Origin: Oegoconia quadripuncta
Lineage: Eukaryota > Arthropoda > Insecta > Lepidoptera > Autostichidae
Assembly (NCBI GenBank): GCA_949316235.1
Contig: OX438742.1
Location: forward strand, 33,114,853-33,178,852
DNA length: 64,000 nucleotides
Direction: 5' to 3'
The notes below the pieces were generated by a model, which worked only from the letters and a program-made list of their open reading frames with translations, made no database searches and had not been told where the DNA came from. Below are positions 37,725-49,124 of this stretch, in pieces. Made by a program: the position numbers and the translations under genes. Each line of letters begins with the position of its first letter. Position 1 is the first letter of the stretch.

Positions 37725-37880
37725 ACTCTTCGTTCTTTTAACTCCCGCCGAAAAATGATGGGTGTTATCTGATCGACGGCGTTGTGGGTGTTTGTATCCA
37801 GTCTTTGTTCGGACGTATCTCACTAATGCGTTTTGATCAAATTTCAATGCACTTTTTTATAATAAAGACTAAATGAGGGA
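37725..37880 (+). repeat. R1-family repeat
   Basis: AACTCCCGCCGAAAAATGAT, GACGGCGTTGTGGGTGTTTG and TATCCAGTCTTTGTTCGGAC, then CACTAATGCGTTTTGATC and AAAGACTAAATGAGGG, are collinear with 13950-14240 and 15120-15245. It joins the two partial copies into one longer family. Confidence 0.55.
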
Positions 37881-37954
37881 ACTTAAATTAGGTTTATGGT
37901 TTAAATTAGGTTCTTAGGCATGTTACATGAAAATAAATATTTAAATACATACAT

Positions 37955-38030
37955 AACGTCACGACCTTTATCCCAAATTGAGTGGTCAACGGTTCACCAT
38001 GTGATTAGCTTTTAAAACAGTTGGTTTGGT
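37955..38030 (+). repeat. 'tatccc' repeat, 5' fragment
   Basis: ACATAACGTCACGACCTTTA and TCCCAAATTGAGTGG match the start of the copies at 3430 and 10300. Confidence 0.55.
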
Positions 38031-40289
38031 CTATTATTTGTTTACTCGGGGGTTTCTAAACTTGCATTTTATCTCTGTTTGAAAAATCTCCTTATTTCAT
38101 TACGCCTTTCCGATGTGATCATAGGATACAACAAACTCACTTTCATATTTATTTTATAATATTACTATATTAAAAATTTTATTATAGGTATATAAATAAT
38201 TAAATGTGTAATATATGTGTCGTATCATATCAGGTGATCAAGAGGAAGGCGGAGAGGCAGAGAGATATGGAAAAAAGCAGGTCTCTTAAATAAATAAATA
38301 AATGAAATTACTATATTATAAAATAAATATGAAAATAATAAGTATTAGATTGGATTATAGTTTGCTCGAGCATCACTCCTGTATGCAGCAGACAAGATAA
38401 AAGTTTATAAATTATTCCTTAGTGTATACCTACAACAATGTTACCAACCAACTGATTCAAGTCCAACGTACACTTATAATATTATGCATTACGCATGAGC
38501 TCACTCTTAAGGAAACGGATGGACAGACGGACGTACAATTGATATGCCTTTATTTTATACGTGGGTTGTAAATCAGTCAAGTTTCGTGTCACACTGCGGA
38601 AGTACAGTTTACAGCGCAAGTTTATCACCCACCTGTTAATCTCTCCAGTTTTTTAAGAGTTGATACAGCAGGTAACAACTTTTTTACGCCAACTTCTAAA
38701 CATTTCAATATTTTTGATTACTATTAAAATAAAGCATGGTATTAGTAATATATGTTACTCTGTAAATCTATCGGGTGGGCAGTGGATGGCTATTAAGATG
38801 ATCATGATAATCTTAAAAGTCAGAATCGCTTCGCATCTTTAGTAGTAAACAACAAGGAGTCTCTGCTAATGTCTCTGCAAATCTCTAGTACTTTAGATAA
38901 TTAAAATTTCCATATTAAAGCTTTCTACACAGTCTTACATATATATAAAGTGTTTTAAGTAGCTAATCTTTAGATAAATGTGATAATCACAAAATACATA
39001 ATATGCTATCCTAAATATTTATAAAAAAATATGACATAAACTTATAAATATGTCAGAGATGTATAGTGCATACTATATTATATCTCCTCTCTAGTAAGGG
39101 TGCAGGAAGGCTGCGCTGTGTGTGAGAGTTGATATGAAGTATAGTCAACGTTATAACCACTACACGGTATTAAGAATAGATAATTAATTACAAATTTAAC
39201 TAACATTTTAGTGTGAGGATAACAATTTACCTATTAAAAACCAAAAAACCCGACAGCATAATTTGTATTTTGCGGGCTCCATGTTGAATTTTTTTGTATA
39301 AGAGGCATCCTTTGGTACTCTGGTGATCAAGACGAATGAAATGTCACTTTACATTTAAAAATCGGTCGCGACGTTTAGGCGACAGGAGTAGAAATCTACG
39401 TACTTACACCTGGAAACCCTTCTACCTGGGGGTGGTGTGGAAAAAAAGCATTATATACTTTCATTGCCCTCGTAAATACATAACTTTAACAGTGAAATGA
39501 CTTCATCATCCAACGTTCCGTGAAGAAAACCGCAGCTATATTTTAAACTGTTACAAAATCTAAACTGCTTAGCTCCAAAAGCGTATAGCCTCGTATAGCG
39601 CAATAATAGATCGTGACCCTTTGAATGGGACGCCCACGGTCTATTGTCTAAACACAAACTTATGCCTTGCATATTGCTAAACGAGATTTTGTATTTGGAA
39701 TTAACTTGTGGATAATGATGGTATCGCTTTCATCAAAACATGTAACGGTTCGAATATTTACATTTAAACGTATGTTTGATTATCTGTATTGCAACAAATC
39801 GAATGTTTTGATGTTATTTACGAGTACATGTTTATATTAACTTGCCTGCTACTCATAACGGTAATACGGTGCTATAAAGTTTAAATCCGGAACAGATTTT
39901 AAATAGTAACACTTGTAGTTGTTTAACTTTAACCTTATTGAGTTATTCTTTTTGTCTAAGGTTTGGCGTAAGTGGGCGCTTTTAATCGGTCTGCAATATT
40001 TTTGCAGACTTTTAACGAGAATTAAAGCGCATCACACACTGCGCAGATATTATGTTATTTTATTATCTTAAGATATCTGTCATGAAAGTCAGAGGTAAAA
40101 CACAAGAAATATACGCCAAATATATCTTGAGATCAGAGGCTCTCTTTCATATTTTCATATAGTTCTGTGTATAAGACAGGAACAAGTATAAAATCGGCCG
40201 TAGCTGCACAAACCGATTCAAACGGTCGTTACATCTAAGAACGTTCAGGGGCTTCCGTGCAACCGGCCTAATATTATTATTACACCATA
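38031..40289. other. Gene-free stretch; one protein-like 73-codon frame
   Basis: No supported gene. The minus-strand frame at 39451-39672 (CLDNRPWASHSKGHDLLLRY, then GFLHGTLDDEVISLLKLC) has a mixed, protein-like composition, but I do not recognise it. It could be a transposon fragment or chance. Confidence 0.35.
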
Positions 40290-40445
40290 CCAGTCATTTA
40301 ATCCCAAAATCTTCAACAGCTCCAGGGCCAATTGCATTCGCTATTCCTCTTCGTTTAGCAAAGTTCAGCAACGTCTTAGGCAGTCAGTCCTTGGATGGGT
40401 AACTACTAGTAGCATTTTCATACGAGTGAATATATTTCGTTGGGC
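40290..40445 (+). mobile_element. SINE-5S head, plus strand
   Basis: AGCAAAGTTCAGCAACGTCT at 40358-40377 and AGTCCTTGGATGGGTAACTA at 40386-40405 align with the 5S rRNA 3' half (GAAGTTAAGCAACGTCGGGC and TAGTACTTGGATGGGTGACC), the region that carries the internal Pol III promoter A box and C box. Flanking sequence (CATTTTCATACGAGTGAATA) matches the copy at 44895. This copy stops soon after and lacks the tail. Confidence 0.72.
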
Positions 40446-40689
40446 ATGTTAAAAATTGGGTCCTGTTGAAAACAATGACAGGTAGGTTAGTACCATCTTT
40501 ATTTTCTCGTTAATTCTTTTTTAAATTAGGCTGGAGTTGAAGGTAGACATAATGACATGTAGGCCATCGTTTACTTTCAATAGGCAAGGAGAAGGTGTGC
40601 GTAGACAGCATCTGACCCCCATTAGGCTGGTCTATATAGGCAAATACAAATTCATCTAACCAAATGAACTAGCCTGGTGAATTGTGGCC
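40446..40689. other. Spacer between two oppositely oriented SINE-5S pieces
   Basis: No gene or assigned repeat. It separates the plus-strand head at 40290 from the minus-strand copy at 40690. Confidence 0.4.
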
Positions 40690-40930
40690 ATCATCAATAG
40701 CCTTACACGTCCGCAATTTTGGGGCACAGCCCCCTCTCACTGAGAGAGAGTTTGGGTCATGATCCACTACCCCGGCCCAGTGCAGATTGGTGGATTTGTA
40801 TCAGACCAGTAGCCACCTGACAGAGTTTCAATTTAACACAACCGGGATCCAAAAAAACTCGCATGCCAAGGACTGACTGCGCAAGACATCGCTCAACTCG
40901 CAAATCGAAAACAAATATTTTATTTAAAGT
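40690..40930 (-). mobile_element. SINE-5S, near-complete copy, minus strand
   Basis: The tail comes first on the plus strand (CATCATCAATAGCCTTACAC, GGGGCACAGCCCCCTCTCAC). The body follows with TTGGTGGATTTGTATCAGAC and CAGTAGCCACCTGACAG. The 5S-like head has CATGCCAAGGACTGACTGCG and CTCAACTCGCAAATCGAAAA. The head has accumulated changes, and the part between body and head is shortened. Confidence 0.7.
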
Positions 40931-43133
40931 GACGAAATTAATCAAAACAATAACTTATTTCAAGCCAACAACTCACCAAACTTTTATTACTAAAATAAGG
41001 AAAATATCGCACAAGTTTATAGATGTGGTGGATTATTGATTGTATGACAATAAGGTACCAAGTATTTCTTATTCACAAGGTTTTATGTCTGTTTAAAGTA
41101 TTTTTAAATAAAATCGTTTAAATTTTAAATAAGTCCCAACTACCAAACACACCGAGATTACAAAACATATCACGTATTTGACAGGCCGAGGCACAACCTG
41201 ATTAGAATTGCAATGAACACGTGGCATTGGGATACGACGCAGTTAACGGGTCTTCTATTACATTATTGACGCTTTGACATCTAGTTTAAACAAGTTGTTT
41301 TCATTAACGTCCAACGTTATAGCCAGCACTGGCATAAATGGAATTTTTGACAGAGTGCAGAATGCAGCCGAAAGTTATGTTGTGATGCAATATGGCCCAG
41401 GGCAACTTGTTACGGGTTGGGTTTGAAATACCAGTCTTGGGAAAAAGCGATTTCGTATAAGTACTACCTACTTAACAAAAAAGTATACACTACTGAAAAC
41501 CAGTTTAGGATCTTATTATAAGGCAGTAGAGTCTAATAGTAGTCAGGTGCAACTTTTGGTGGGAGGTAGACCTTAGCCACAGATTAGACGTGACAAGTCA
41601 TAAATGTTTGTTCGCATGTTATGGCGATAGTATAGGGGAAACCGGGGAAGGTTGACTCTTATTATTTGAGACCGTAAAAATTATCTAATCTCTTTGGATA
41701 GAACTAATCTAATATGTCAAACGTAAGAAAATTATAAACACTTATGTATAACTAGGCAAACATTAAATGCCTTTAAGGGTTAGCTCATTCAAATTGAGAA
41801 TATTATGTATTCAAATTACTTGTTCAGCATATTAACAATTAGCATATTATCTACGTAGGATTAAGTGTTCATGCCGAGACGCGACGAGACGGTTAGAACT
41901 TACATATAATTTAAGGAGGTAGCCAAAATTTATGGATAATAACTCTAAATTGAAAATTTAGAAAACCCCTGAGATAACAATCAATTACACAGATATACCA
42001 AAGCATGTTAAAAAATTCTTATCTTCTTAATATCTTTATTGTACACAAAACTGTTACAGAAATATGCACTGTATATAAAATGCACAAAGGCGAGCTTAAC
42101 TCCGATAGAGTTTTGTACCAGCAAACCTTAGAGATACATAGTATTTATTTGATTGAGCTGAAAATAGTGTACACAATTTTCAATTATAATTTAAGTAATA
42201 TAAATAATAATACAGGTACTATACGTAAATAAATACCGAAAAAATAATATAAGTATACCATATATATATAAATAAGAAGTTAGTTTGGCACGTAATTACT
42301 GTAATCGTGTCAAAGCTTTGTAATTTGAGTTGATTGCAATAAAAGAGCAAGTTGGAGAGACGGTAGTCAGAGATAGTTATAGAAATAGCTAGAAACGGCA
42401 TCAAACACGAGTTGTACAAACTGTTCCAAAGCTTTGCTTGATAACAAAAAGTTTTCCACTGTAATAAAATTTCGAGCTTTCTCGCCGAGAAAGCTTTCGG
42501 ATGTCACTAACTAGCTTTGTCATAAATGTTCTCGCAGAATAATGTTTCCTTTTAGTATATAATTAACAAAATTAGAAGTCATCATAAATATTTTACATAA
42601 TACCTGAAATGTTTTGTTTGGTTTACGGCGCCGACTAGAACTCATCTCTTCCCGTGGGTGTCACCGACGCGACGGCGACTTTAAGTATTGATCCACGTTC
42701 AATGACGAGCAGGGTGCGGTTCGGGGATTTACAAATTGGTGTCTTTTTGGAATAAACTTAAGGTAATAAATATATCAAAATTAGCATCGCAATATATTTA
42801 CGTAAACTTAATGTGTATAAGAAAAAATGTAGAATCCTATAGGCAAAATAGTGACATACTTGCACAATGTAAATACAAGATATATAAAAAAACTAGCTGT
42901 CAATGTCAGTTGTTTTCACAAAGTCACTAAGAAATTTAAGGGCATTTTTGTTAAATATATAATAAGGTTCCAGTAGACATTTGAAATTTGACTTTAAATA
43001 AATTCAAAATCATAATAAAACAGAATTTATTTAAAAAAGGCTATTTATATTTGTGGCTATTTGGATAATAAGCAAGTAATGGACATATGCCGTTCGGTGT
43101 AATTAATTACATATAAAAATTTTAGAGTACTTG
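40931..43133. other. Gene-free stretch
   Basis: No gene. The repeat fragment at 42640 is listed separately. Confidence 0.4.
42640..42705 (-). repeat. 'tatccc' repeat, 3' fragment, reversed
   Basis: CATCTCTTCCCGTGGGTGTC and GACGCGACGGCGACTT are the reverse complement of the GACACCCATGGGAAGAGA end of the copy at 3430. Confidence 0.5.
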
Positions 43134-43250
43134 ACTCCTCATCAACAGCCTTACACGTCCCCACTGTTGGGACAGAGTCTCCTCTCACTAGTAGATAATG
43201 GAAGACTCAGCAGGTGGCTGTTCGGTTCATATCAACACTTAATTGTTCGC
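43134..43250 (-). mobile_element. SINE-5S tail fragment
   Basis: CTCATCAACAGCCTTACACG, TCCCCACTGTTGGGACAGAG and CTCCTCTCACTAG match the tails at 40690, 55087 and 58408. The 5S-like head is absent. Confidence 0.65.
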
Positions 43251-43504
43251 ATGGGTATGCGACCCCGGGCCTCCCCTAGCTGCTATTGTCTCTCTACATC
43301 CGTTTAGTGACAATATTATCGCATCGCATACCACCTATTCCTATCCCATCACTTATAATTTCCTTGCCTCTTGTGTGACAATATAGCGGCGACGCGTCCC
43401 TGACGCAGTGTTATCTTATATTACTTTGTGGCAACGAGATTCGCCACCCGTAGATAAGACAAGTAAAATTAAGGAGGGATGAACAGTGTAGGTACTACAA
43501 ACTA
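43251..43504. other. Short gene-free stretch
   Basis: GC content is somewhat higher than around it (CGGCGACGCGTCCCTGACGC near 43388). Nothing is recognised. Confidence 0.35.
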
Positions 43505-43622
43505 CATTGTCTAAGTTTGATGGTAATGCACTTCATTGTCTGTCCTTCAACAAGAATAGATACAGACAGTAGTTGAATTTGATAGTTGGCGCTGAAGTTT
43601 ATTACCATTGAATTTAGACAAT
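43505..43622. mobile_element. Small foldback (MITE-like) element
   Basis: The 118-bp element has 30-bp inverted arms at its two ends (43505-43534 and 43593-43622). They match at about 25 of 30 positions and begin ATTGTCTAAGTTTGATGGTA and ATTGTCTAAATTCAATGGTA. The interior has a second CAGACAGTAGTTGAA block. Superfamily and target duplication were not determined. Confidence 0.7.
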
Positions 43623-43878
43623 AAGACCGCAGGTGGATGTTTGAAAGTGGCCTTGCATTTAGCGCTGGCGGCGTCGAATAGAAGTTTCAAAATTTAGTTG
43701 CAAGCAACACTGTGAGGGTAGAGCGAGCTCCTGCTGTTTCCGATAACAAAGTGCAAACGACTCTTTGACGTCGCACTGTGTCATGGTCATAACATGCTTC
43801 GATAATATTTTCCTCTTTTGGAAAATGTATTCATAAAATTGGCCAATTATAAATGGTAAAGATATATGTTTTGTTATA

Positions 43879-43975
43879 CAGTGTGGAAAGATAAGTCGGG
43901 CCCTGGAGGGAAACTACCTTAAATCCTTAAGCTGGCTCATTTTACTTAAAGGAGACATTCCTTTATTTTAAAAAA
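43879..43975 (+). mobile_element. Solo terminal-repeat fragment related to the transposon at 5484
   Basis: After a TA at 43877-43878 the sequence CAGTGTGGAAAGATAAGTCG, then AAACTACCTTAAAT and GGAGACATTCCTTTATTTT, follows the order of the left end at 5484-5570 (CAGAGTGGAAAAATCGAATG, AACTACCTTAAAT, AGAGACTTTCCTTTATTTT). It stops before the B-box position and runs directly into a SINE-A tail. It is a diverged relative, not a copy of the same young element. Confidence 0.68.
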
Positions 43976-43976
43976 T

Positions 43977-44070
43977 GTATCAACCATCTGGTATCCACAC
44001 ACAAGCCTACACTTGCTTACTGTGGAACTAGATGGCGCTGTGTATATGTCTAAGGATATTTATTTATTTA
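43977..44070 (+). mobile_element. SINE-A 3' tail fragment
   Basis: TATCAACCATCTGGTATCCA, TTGCTTACTGTGGAACTAGA and TGGCGCTGTG match the tail at 58590-58670 reversed. The head and body are missing, as in a 5'-truncated retroposon. Confidence 0.78.
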
Positions 44071-44894
44071 TATGTAGTTCTAAAATTAATTAGTCTCTTT
44101 GATATAGGAAAAGTAATGGATGTGGTCTACAAAACGGAAACGACACGTCAAATATAGAAGTGATCTTCATTACCTACTTTTTCGGGTTAATGAAAAAACG
44201 GCGCCTTTTAGGATCACTAAAGCAGCCTGTGCGTCGGTCAATTTGCTCCGAATCAACTGGACCGATAAAGTTGAAATTTGGTACAAATATGAATTTCTGT
44301 GACCCAAAATGGGGCCCGTAACTTAAATAAATGAATATTGAATATGGGGGTATATATCACAGAAATTCGTATAAAAAGTATATTAGACAAATAAAAATAA
44401 ATGTTTTGCAAACTATACCGTATGACTTATCAAATTAATTGTTATGAGGATTTTTTTAATTTTTAAATAACATGTTTTAAAGTTATTTAACAAATATATG
44501 AAAAATATAACGTGAGCTAACCTCCAACACTGCGGAGCTAAAAATTTAAAAATATATATATGGATAATAGCTCTTTAGATACTAGATTATAGGGAGAAGT
44601 CTATGGTCTTAAAAAACATCTCAATATTATGTGTACAAACTTAAATTTGCAGCTCAAGTGTGTGGGTGACCATGTTTTACAAATTCGATGTTAAGTTTGT
44701 TCTTGGGGTAAACTGTTTACCTAGCGTATTTACCGTACTGAACCGTCATTAGGCGAGTACAACTCGCACTTTAACCTATAGAAAAGGTTACAATAATTTT
44801 ATGGAGAGGTCCATCATTTGGTTTTTTTTTTGTTTACAAGATTTATTATTATGATAAGTATTACTTAAAAGCCGTTTCGTTGTTGAATTAATTA
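44071..44894. other. Gene-free stretch
   Basis: No gene. A stretch at 44190-44340 (TTCGGGTTAATGAAAAAACG, then GTTGAAATTTGGTACAAATA) has the look of an interspersed repeat, but I see no second copy in this window. Confidence 0.35.
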
Positions 44895-45075
44895 ACAGTG
44901 AGTCTAGCACAAATTGGTGAACTTCTGTCAGCCTAGTAACCGACTGTTATCCTGCCACAGAGACTCTTGCACGAAAATGACAGTAGTGATCACCCATCCA
45001 AGGACTGACAGTGCCGGACGTTGCTTAACTTAACTGATCGAAAACGAATGGCGGAAAACCACTCACCGTGTCTGG
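44895..45075 (-). mobile_element. SINE-5S head, best-preserved 5S match
   Basis: On the minus strand, AGTTAAGTTAAGCAACGTCC and then AGTCCTTGGATGGGTGATCA align with the 5S rRNA 3' half, covering the A box, intermediate element and C box of the Pol III internal promoter. The upstream CCATTCGTTTTCGATC resembles the GGTTCTCGTCCGATC of 5S. After the head, TGTCATTTTCGTGCAAGAGT leads into the body, and the tail is lost. It is not a functional 5S gene, because the 5' third and the 3' stem are missing. Confidence 0.75.
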
Positions 45076-45084
45076 TATTGTAGG

Positions 45085-45441
45085 TTAATAGCGCTTAGCC
45101 GGTTGCGCGGGAGCCACTGAACATAACTTTGCCACTATTACCAGCACCGGCCATTGTTCATGACCATCACTCGACGTGGCTAGCCGACCGTGTGTATAAT
45201 TACACGCTTTACTGGCAAGGGACGCCTTAGTTTTATACAATTTGGCATTTGTTTTTAGACGTTCATGTTTGTTTTTAGTTGTATCTACAAATGCGATGTG
45301 AATAGAAAAGTTCTGTAAAAGCTTCTGGGTACAGACGCCATACTCGCTATCTTCTAATAAACAGACGGAATATGAATCAAAATCCAGTAGGTAGTCTGGT
45401 CTGTGGGTCGCGCGAACAAATCTTGTACGAATGGTCGACAA
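45085..45441 (-). other. Unidentified 118-codon open frame
   Basis: The frame starts MSTIRTRFVRATHRPDYLLD and ends VAPAQPAKRY. Apart from the transposase it is the longest frame in the window, and it is GC-richer than its surroundings. I recognise no domain, signal peptide or membrane segment. It starts 10 bp from a SINE-5S head. It may be a chance frame in a decayed repeat, so I do not call it a gene. Confidence 0.2.
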
Positions 45442-45961
45442 CTAATAGGACTGCTGAGAATAAATAGACAAAAGCACCCATAACCGATTTTTTTTAGTCT
45501 GTGATCACTACTTAGATATCAGTCACATAAAAGTGCAAGAAAAAAATTCAATTTTCGTTAATGATATGACTTTTACGAGTAATACCTAATTACATTTAGT
45601 TTGTTATACTTAAAAGATACTAGCATGTTTTTTGGTCACTACTCCGTGGTAAGTAATGCATTTTTTTACAATATAATTTAGTATTTGAAGTCGGGGTGTG
45701 ACTGAGATCCCATTGGTTCCAAACTCCACCAACGAAGTGGTGCCATTTTGACTGTTTGAACGACCCGCTTCATACGGCACTAACATAAGTCTATGGTAAT
45801 AACATGAATTTAAAATTTAGATATACTATGAATATAATGATGTCATTCAGGTACAAAAAACTGTTTTAAATATCGTCGAAATGGTAGAATTTTAACAAGC
45901 CACTTGGGCAAATACGATCTCTGGTATTATAATAGAATAGAACAAAAATTATTTTCAAATA
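45442..45961. other. Gene-free stretch
   Basis: No gene or assigned repeat. Confidence 0.4.
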
Positions 45962-46130
45962 TGTTCAGTCGCTTAGGCATTATAACGCCACATTTGAGTG
46001 CGTTTTTTTTATTTTAAAGACAAAACGAGAGGACGAGTTATTAGTCATGAAGGATGAAAATCGGTTGAGACGTTTTGAAGATATTCAGTTTTGAACACAG
46101 TTCTTTGATGAATTTTAATAATTAATTTAT
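45962..46130 (+). repeat. R1-family repeat, diverged
   Basis: AGTGCGTTTTTTTTATTTTA, AAGACAAAACGAGAGGAC and GATGAAAATCGGTTGAGACG follow the order of 13990-14110. The 5' part is poorly conserved. Confidence 0.45.
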
Positions 46131-46614
46131 AGTTCGAAAGTAGTTAAACAAAGAGCCATCGACGTTGCTACTTTTCGGGGCAAACTACTTTAGGTCATTA
46201 TAATTTTTGCCATTGACTCGAAAAGAAGAAGAAATGTAGACTGTGTCATCTAGTGTGTTTATTTATAGGTTACCAGACTACCCGGCTGGTTAAAGAAAAA
46301 AGGGCCGCATGTCCATGTTTACGGCACCTAATAAATTGTGAACGGCGTACCTTAACGCATTGCCAACAAGGAGCTTAATGTGAGGTAAACATCATCTAGA
46401 CGTAGTGGTTCGAAATCAATCTACATTGTGTTGATTATATCACTGAGACTTGAGGTTTTGTTTTATTTTCTTCAGATCTTACTCCGGACGTCGGCAAATT
46501 GTTGTGGAAATTATTTAAAGTGTATCCAACGGAACTAGAAGTCACAACAATCTTATAATACAATGCACAAACTATTATTGTATATGACGTGACGTATTGA
46601 CGACCTTTTTAGTA
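46131..46614. other. Gene-free stretch
   Basis: No gene or assigned repeat. Confidence 0.4.
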
Positions 46615-46705
46615 GTGGTTGGAAATCCCGTCTCTAAGGATGCGGTTTCGAATGCATGTATTTTTATAATGAATGCGGACTTATTGTGTACCCGAGTTAT
46701 ACAGC
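46615..46705 (+). mobile_element. SINE-A head and body start
   Basis: GTAGTGGTTGGAAATCCCGT (A box), GATGCGGTTTCGAATGC (decayed B box), then ATAATGAATGCGGACTTATT and TACCCGAGTTAT match the SINE-A head and body. The copy ends at the M1 MITE beginning at 46711 and I do not see its tail beyond it. Confidence 0.65.
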
Positions 46706-46710
46706 CAGTA

Positions 46711-46862
46711 CTGTCGGCATCATAGTTATTCAAACATAGCTGTTCTTCAAACCAAACCCTAGTTCTCTAAAATCACCCTATTGTCTAGCCTATCATTTTG
46801 AAGAACTGTGGATGATATAGTTTTAACATACTACACTTAATAAAATGGATGGAACCGACTGT
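46711..46862. mobile_element. MITE, M1 family, with TA target duplication
   Basis: The element begins CTGTCGGCATCATAGTTATT and ends GGAACCGACTG, with TA at 46709-46710 and 46863-46864. Shared interior words with 36191-36400 include TAGTTCTCTAAAATCA, TTGTCTAGCC and AGAACTG. It is 152 bp against 210 bp and carries internal deletions. Confidence 0.68.
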
Positions 46863-47130
46863 ATTGTGGATTAAATCGATCACTCTGGGATTGATTTTTT
46901 GACATGTCAGAAGACAATTAACTAAATCGATTGTGCATAATTTGAGAGCAGACTAAGTGTCTAATGATCGTGGGATAGAAAATGGTCCATTGTACACAAC
47001 TGATATAAATATGCAAATATAAATTTCTACTTTGGTCCAATGCAAGAACTAATAACATTTATAAATTAAGTTGTATACAGAAGCCAAAATAGTTCTTATA
47101 CAGGACTAGGAATAGTCCTTATTGACAATA

Positions 47131-47391
47131 CAGGCTGAATTTGAATTCGTGTCATTCCCATTAGATGGTGACGTCACTCTTGATTACGACTAACTTCCCC
47201 AAGGAACCATAGTCGAATGTGATCAAAACTTTTCGATTACCCATACAAGGTGAACATTCTGAAACCACCTTTAGTATGGAAATCCAATAATTTTCGGCTC
47301 ATTTGGGCTATGGTTCCTAATGGAAGGTTGTTCGTCATCAGGAGTGGAGTAACCAGTTAAATAGGAATTATACGAATTACATTTCACCCTG
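47131..47391. mobile_element. MITE with Tc1/mariner-like ends (family M2)
   Basis: This 261-bp element is flanked by TA at 47129-47130 and 47392-47393. The left arm (CAGGCTGAATTTGAATTCGT, then CATTCCCATTAG and GGAACCATAG) is the inverse of the right arm (CTATGGTTCC, AATAGGAATTATACGAATTA and CATTTCACCCTG), together about 90 bp per side. The CAGGSTGA terminus resembles the CAGRGTGR ends of the transposons at 5484 and 57059. It has no coding capacity. Confidence 0.75.
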
Positions 47392-47395
47392 TATA

Positions 47396-47648
47396 TCTAA
47401 CTTCTTACTGATATTATAAATGCAAAAGTTTGGATGTTTGTTTATTTGTTTGTATGCTCAATCACGGCGAAACGGATGAATGGATTTGAATAAAATTTGG
47501 TAAATAGGTAGAATAACCCTGTATTAAGACATAGGCTACTTTTTATCCCGATAAAGTAAGTTAGTGCCCCCGGGGGTAAATAAATTAATTAAACATATCT
47601 GCGATAAACCTATATTCCACGTAGGCGAAGCCGCGTGCGGAAATCTAG
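47396..47648 (+). mobile_element. Non-autonomous Helitron-like element
   Basis: It begins TC (TCTAACTTCTTACTGATATT), ends in CTAG and lies between A (47395) and T (47649), which is the Helitron pattern. A hairpin-capable CCACGTAGGCGAAGCCGCGT lies just before the end. The interior has GTTTGTTTATTTGTTTGTAT and TAGGCTACTTTTTATCCCG, words I know from lepidopteran Helitrons. It abuts the M2 MITE within a few bases. Confidence 0.78.
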
Positions 47649-47651
47649 TAC

Positions 47652-49124
47652 CCTATAAGTTTAATAGGACAACCTACTACTTGCGATAGATACGTTCTTC
47701 GGAGAAGTGTAAATCGGTATACCATTGGCTCATATAGATTGGCGCATTGAAAGACAAAATATTTATATTAGAACTCTTATAAACTTATACCACATACTCA
47801 AAATAACGATGGTTTGATCGATCCGTTATGAATAGCGAAGTACTTACTAGAAAATCAATTATGATGATTGGCTAAATAATGTACTCCTTGTATATAGTCT
47901 ATGGATTTGAGATTTCTTTTTATCACTGTCAAAAGAAGACGATTTGTTAATAGATAAGTTTTTATTTGAATACTCCTTCATCTTTCATATTATTTGAAGT
48001 AATGAATTCGCTCAAAGAACCCTAACAAAGTTGTCTAGAACATAAACAAATAAAAGAAGTCATATGATAGCTATAATTGTCTATGTTGAATAAAGAGTGT
48101 ACATTAATTTTATTTATAGTTATGGAAAATAAAAGCCTCATAAAACAAAACTTGGACATAATACCACAGATGTATAATAATCAAATCTTCTCTAAATTAG
48201 TTTTATCGTAAGGAAACACAGATGACTACTCAAGCATTTTAAACAAACAGTTATCTGAGCAACCTAATCTCATAGTAATTTTGATTCAATCTTTTATTGT
48301 TCCCATACGTTCCATTGTCTGCTAGAGTTCCATTACATCCAGTGTTGCAACCTCGTAATGTTACGGCTTTTACTCACAATCAACAAAACCATTTTTAACC
48401 ATCCATGATCTTAGTAATATTTAAAGTTTAACATATTTAAGAAACACGAGCAGAAGAGCTCTTACATTGAAGAGAGAGAGAGAAGAATAATAAAAGCCAA
48501 CCAAAATTATGTGTCTAATTACAATTTTCGATGGTTTTTCTCAATTAATTGAAAACATTTTAATCACTTTGAAATCACTAAAAAGGTAAGGAGAGGAATG
48601 AATTATTATTGAATGGGATAATACTTAGGGAGAATCAAGAAGCTCCAATATCAATATTCGAGTATAATCTACGCATAACGAGAAGACTTGAATGCTTATG
48701 GAAAAAACTCGAGTAAGTAAGTAAAAATGCCTATAAAATATTAAAAATAATTTATACCTTGACGACGTTTTATCGATCACATGGTAAAAGTTGTTCCCAT
48801 TGGTTGTCTAAAGCTAACCCAAAAGGTTCTTTACGTTTACGATAATTATATTTACGATTGATTTTGATATTACCTCATTGTTATATAAATGATAACTTTT
48901 GTAATGCTATATAAGATACTATTAATCAGAGTATTATTAATAATTAAGATGTGCTTCTAGCGTCAATAGAACATTCGTGAATTAGCTAGTAGGAAATTCA
49001 GTTAAAATTAATTTTCGAATTAATCTCGATGTGGTAAGACTCCAATCACGAATCTCTACAGCTGGTTGACAACTTGACCGCGGAGCGCACTGGTTAGTAA
49101 TCCAATATTGGCTAATAAATTGGT
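47652..49124. other. Gene-free stretch
   Basis: No gene. A short (GA)n tract lies near 48471-48484. Confidence 0.4.

Noticed and set aside
39451..39672. 73-codon protein-like minus-strand frame
   Set aside because: The composition looks protein-like, but I cannot place it in any family.
40358..40405. Possible 5S rRNA gene
   Set aside because: Only the middle and 3' internal-promoter part matches. The termini are missing and the same block occurs in repeats with a common body.
45085..45441. 118-codon open frame as a gene
   Set aside because: No domain, no splice or promoter context, and it lies beside a SINE. It is kept only as an unidentified frame.
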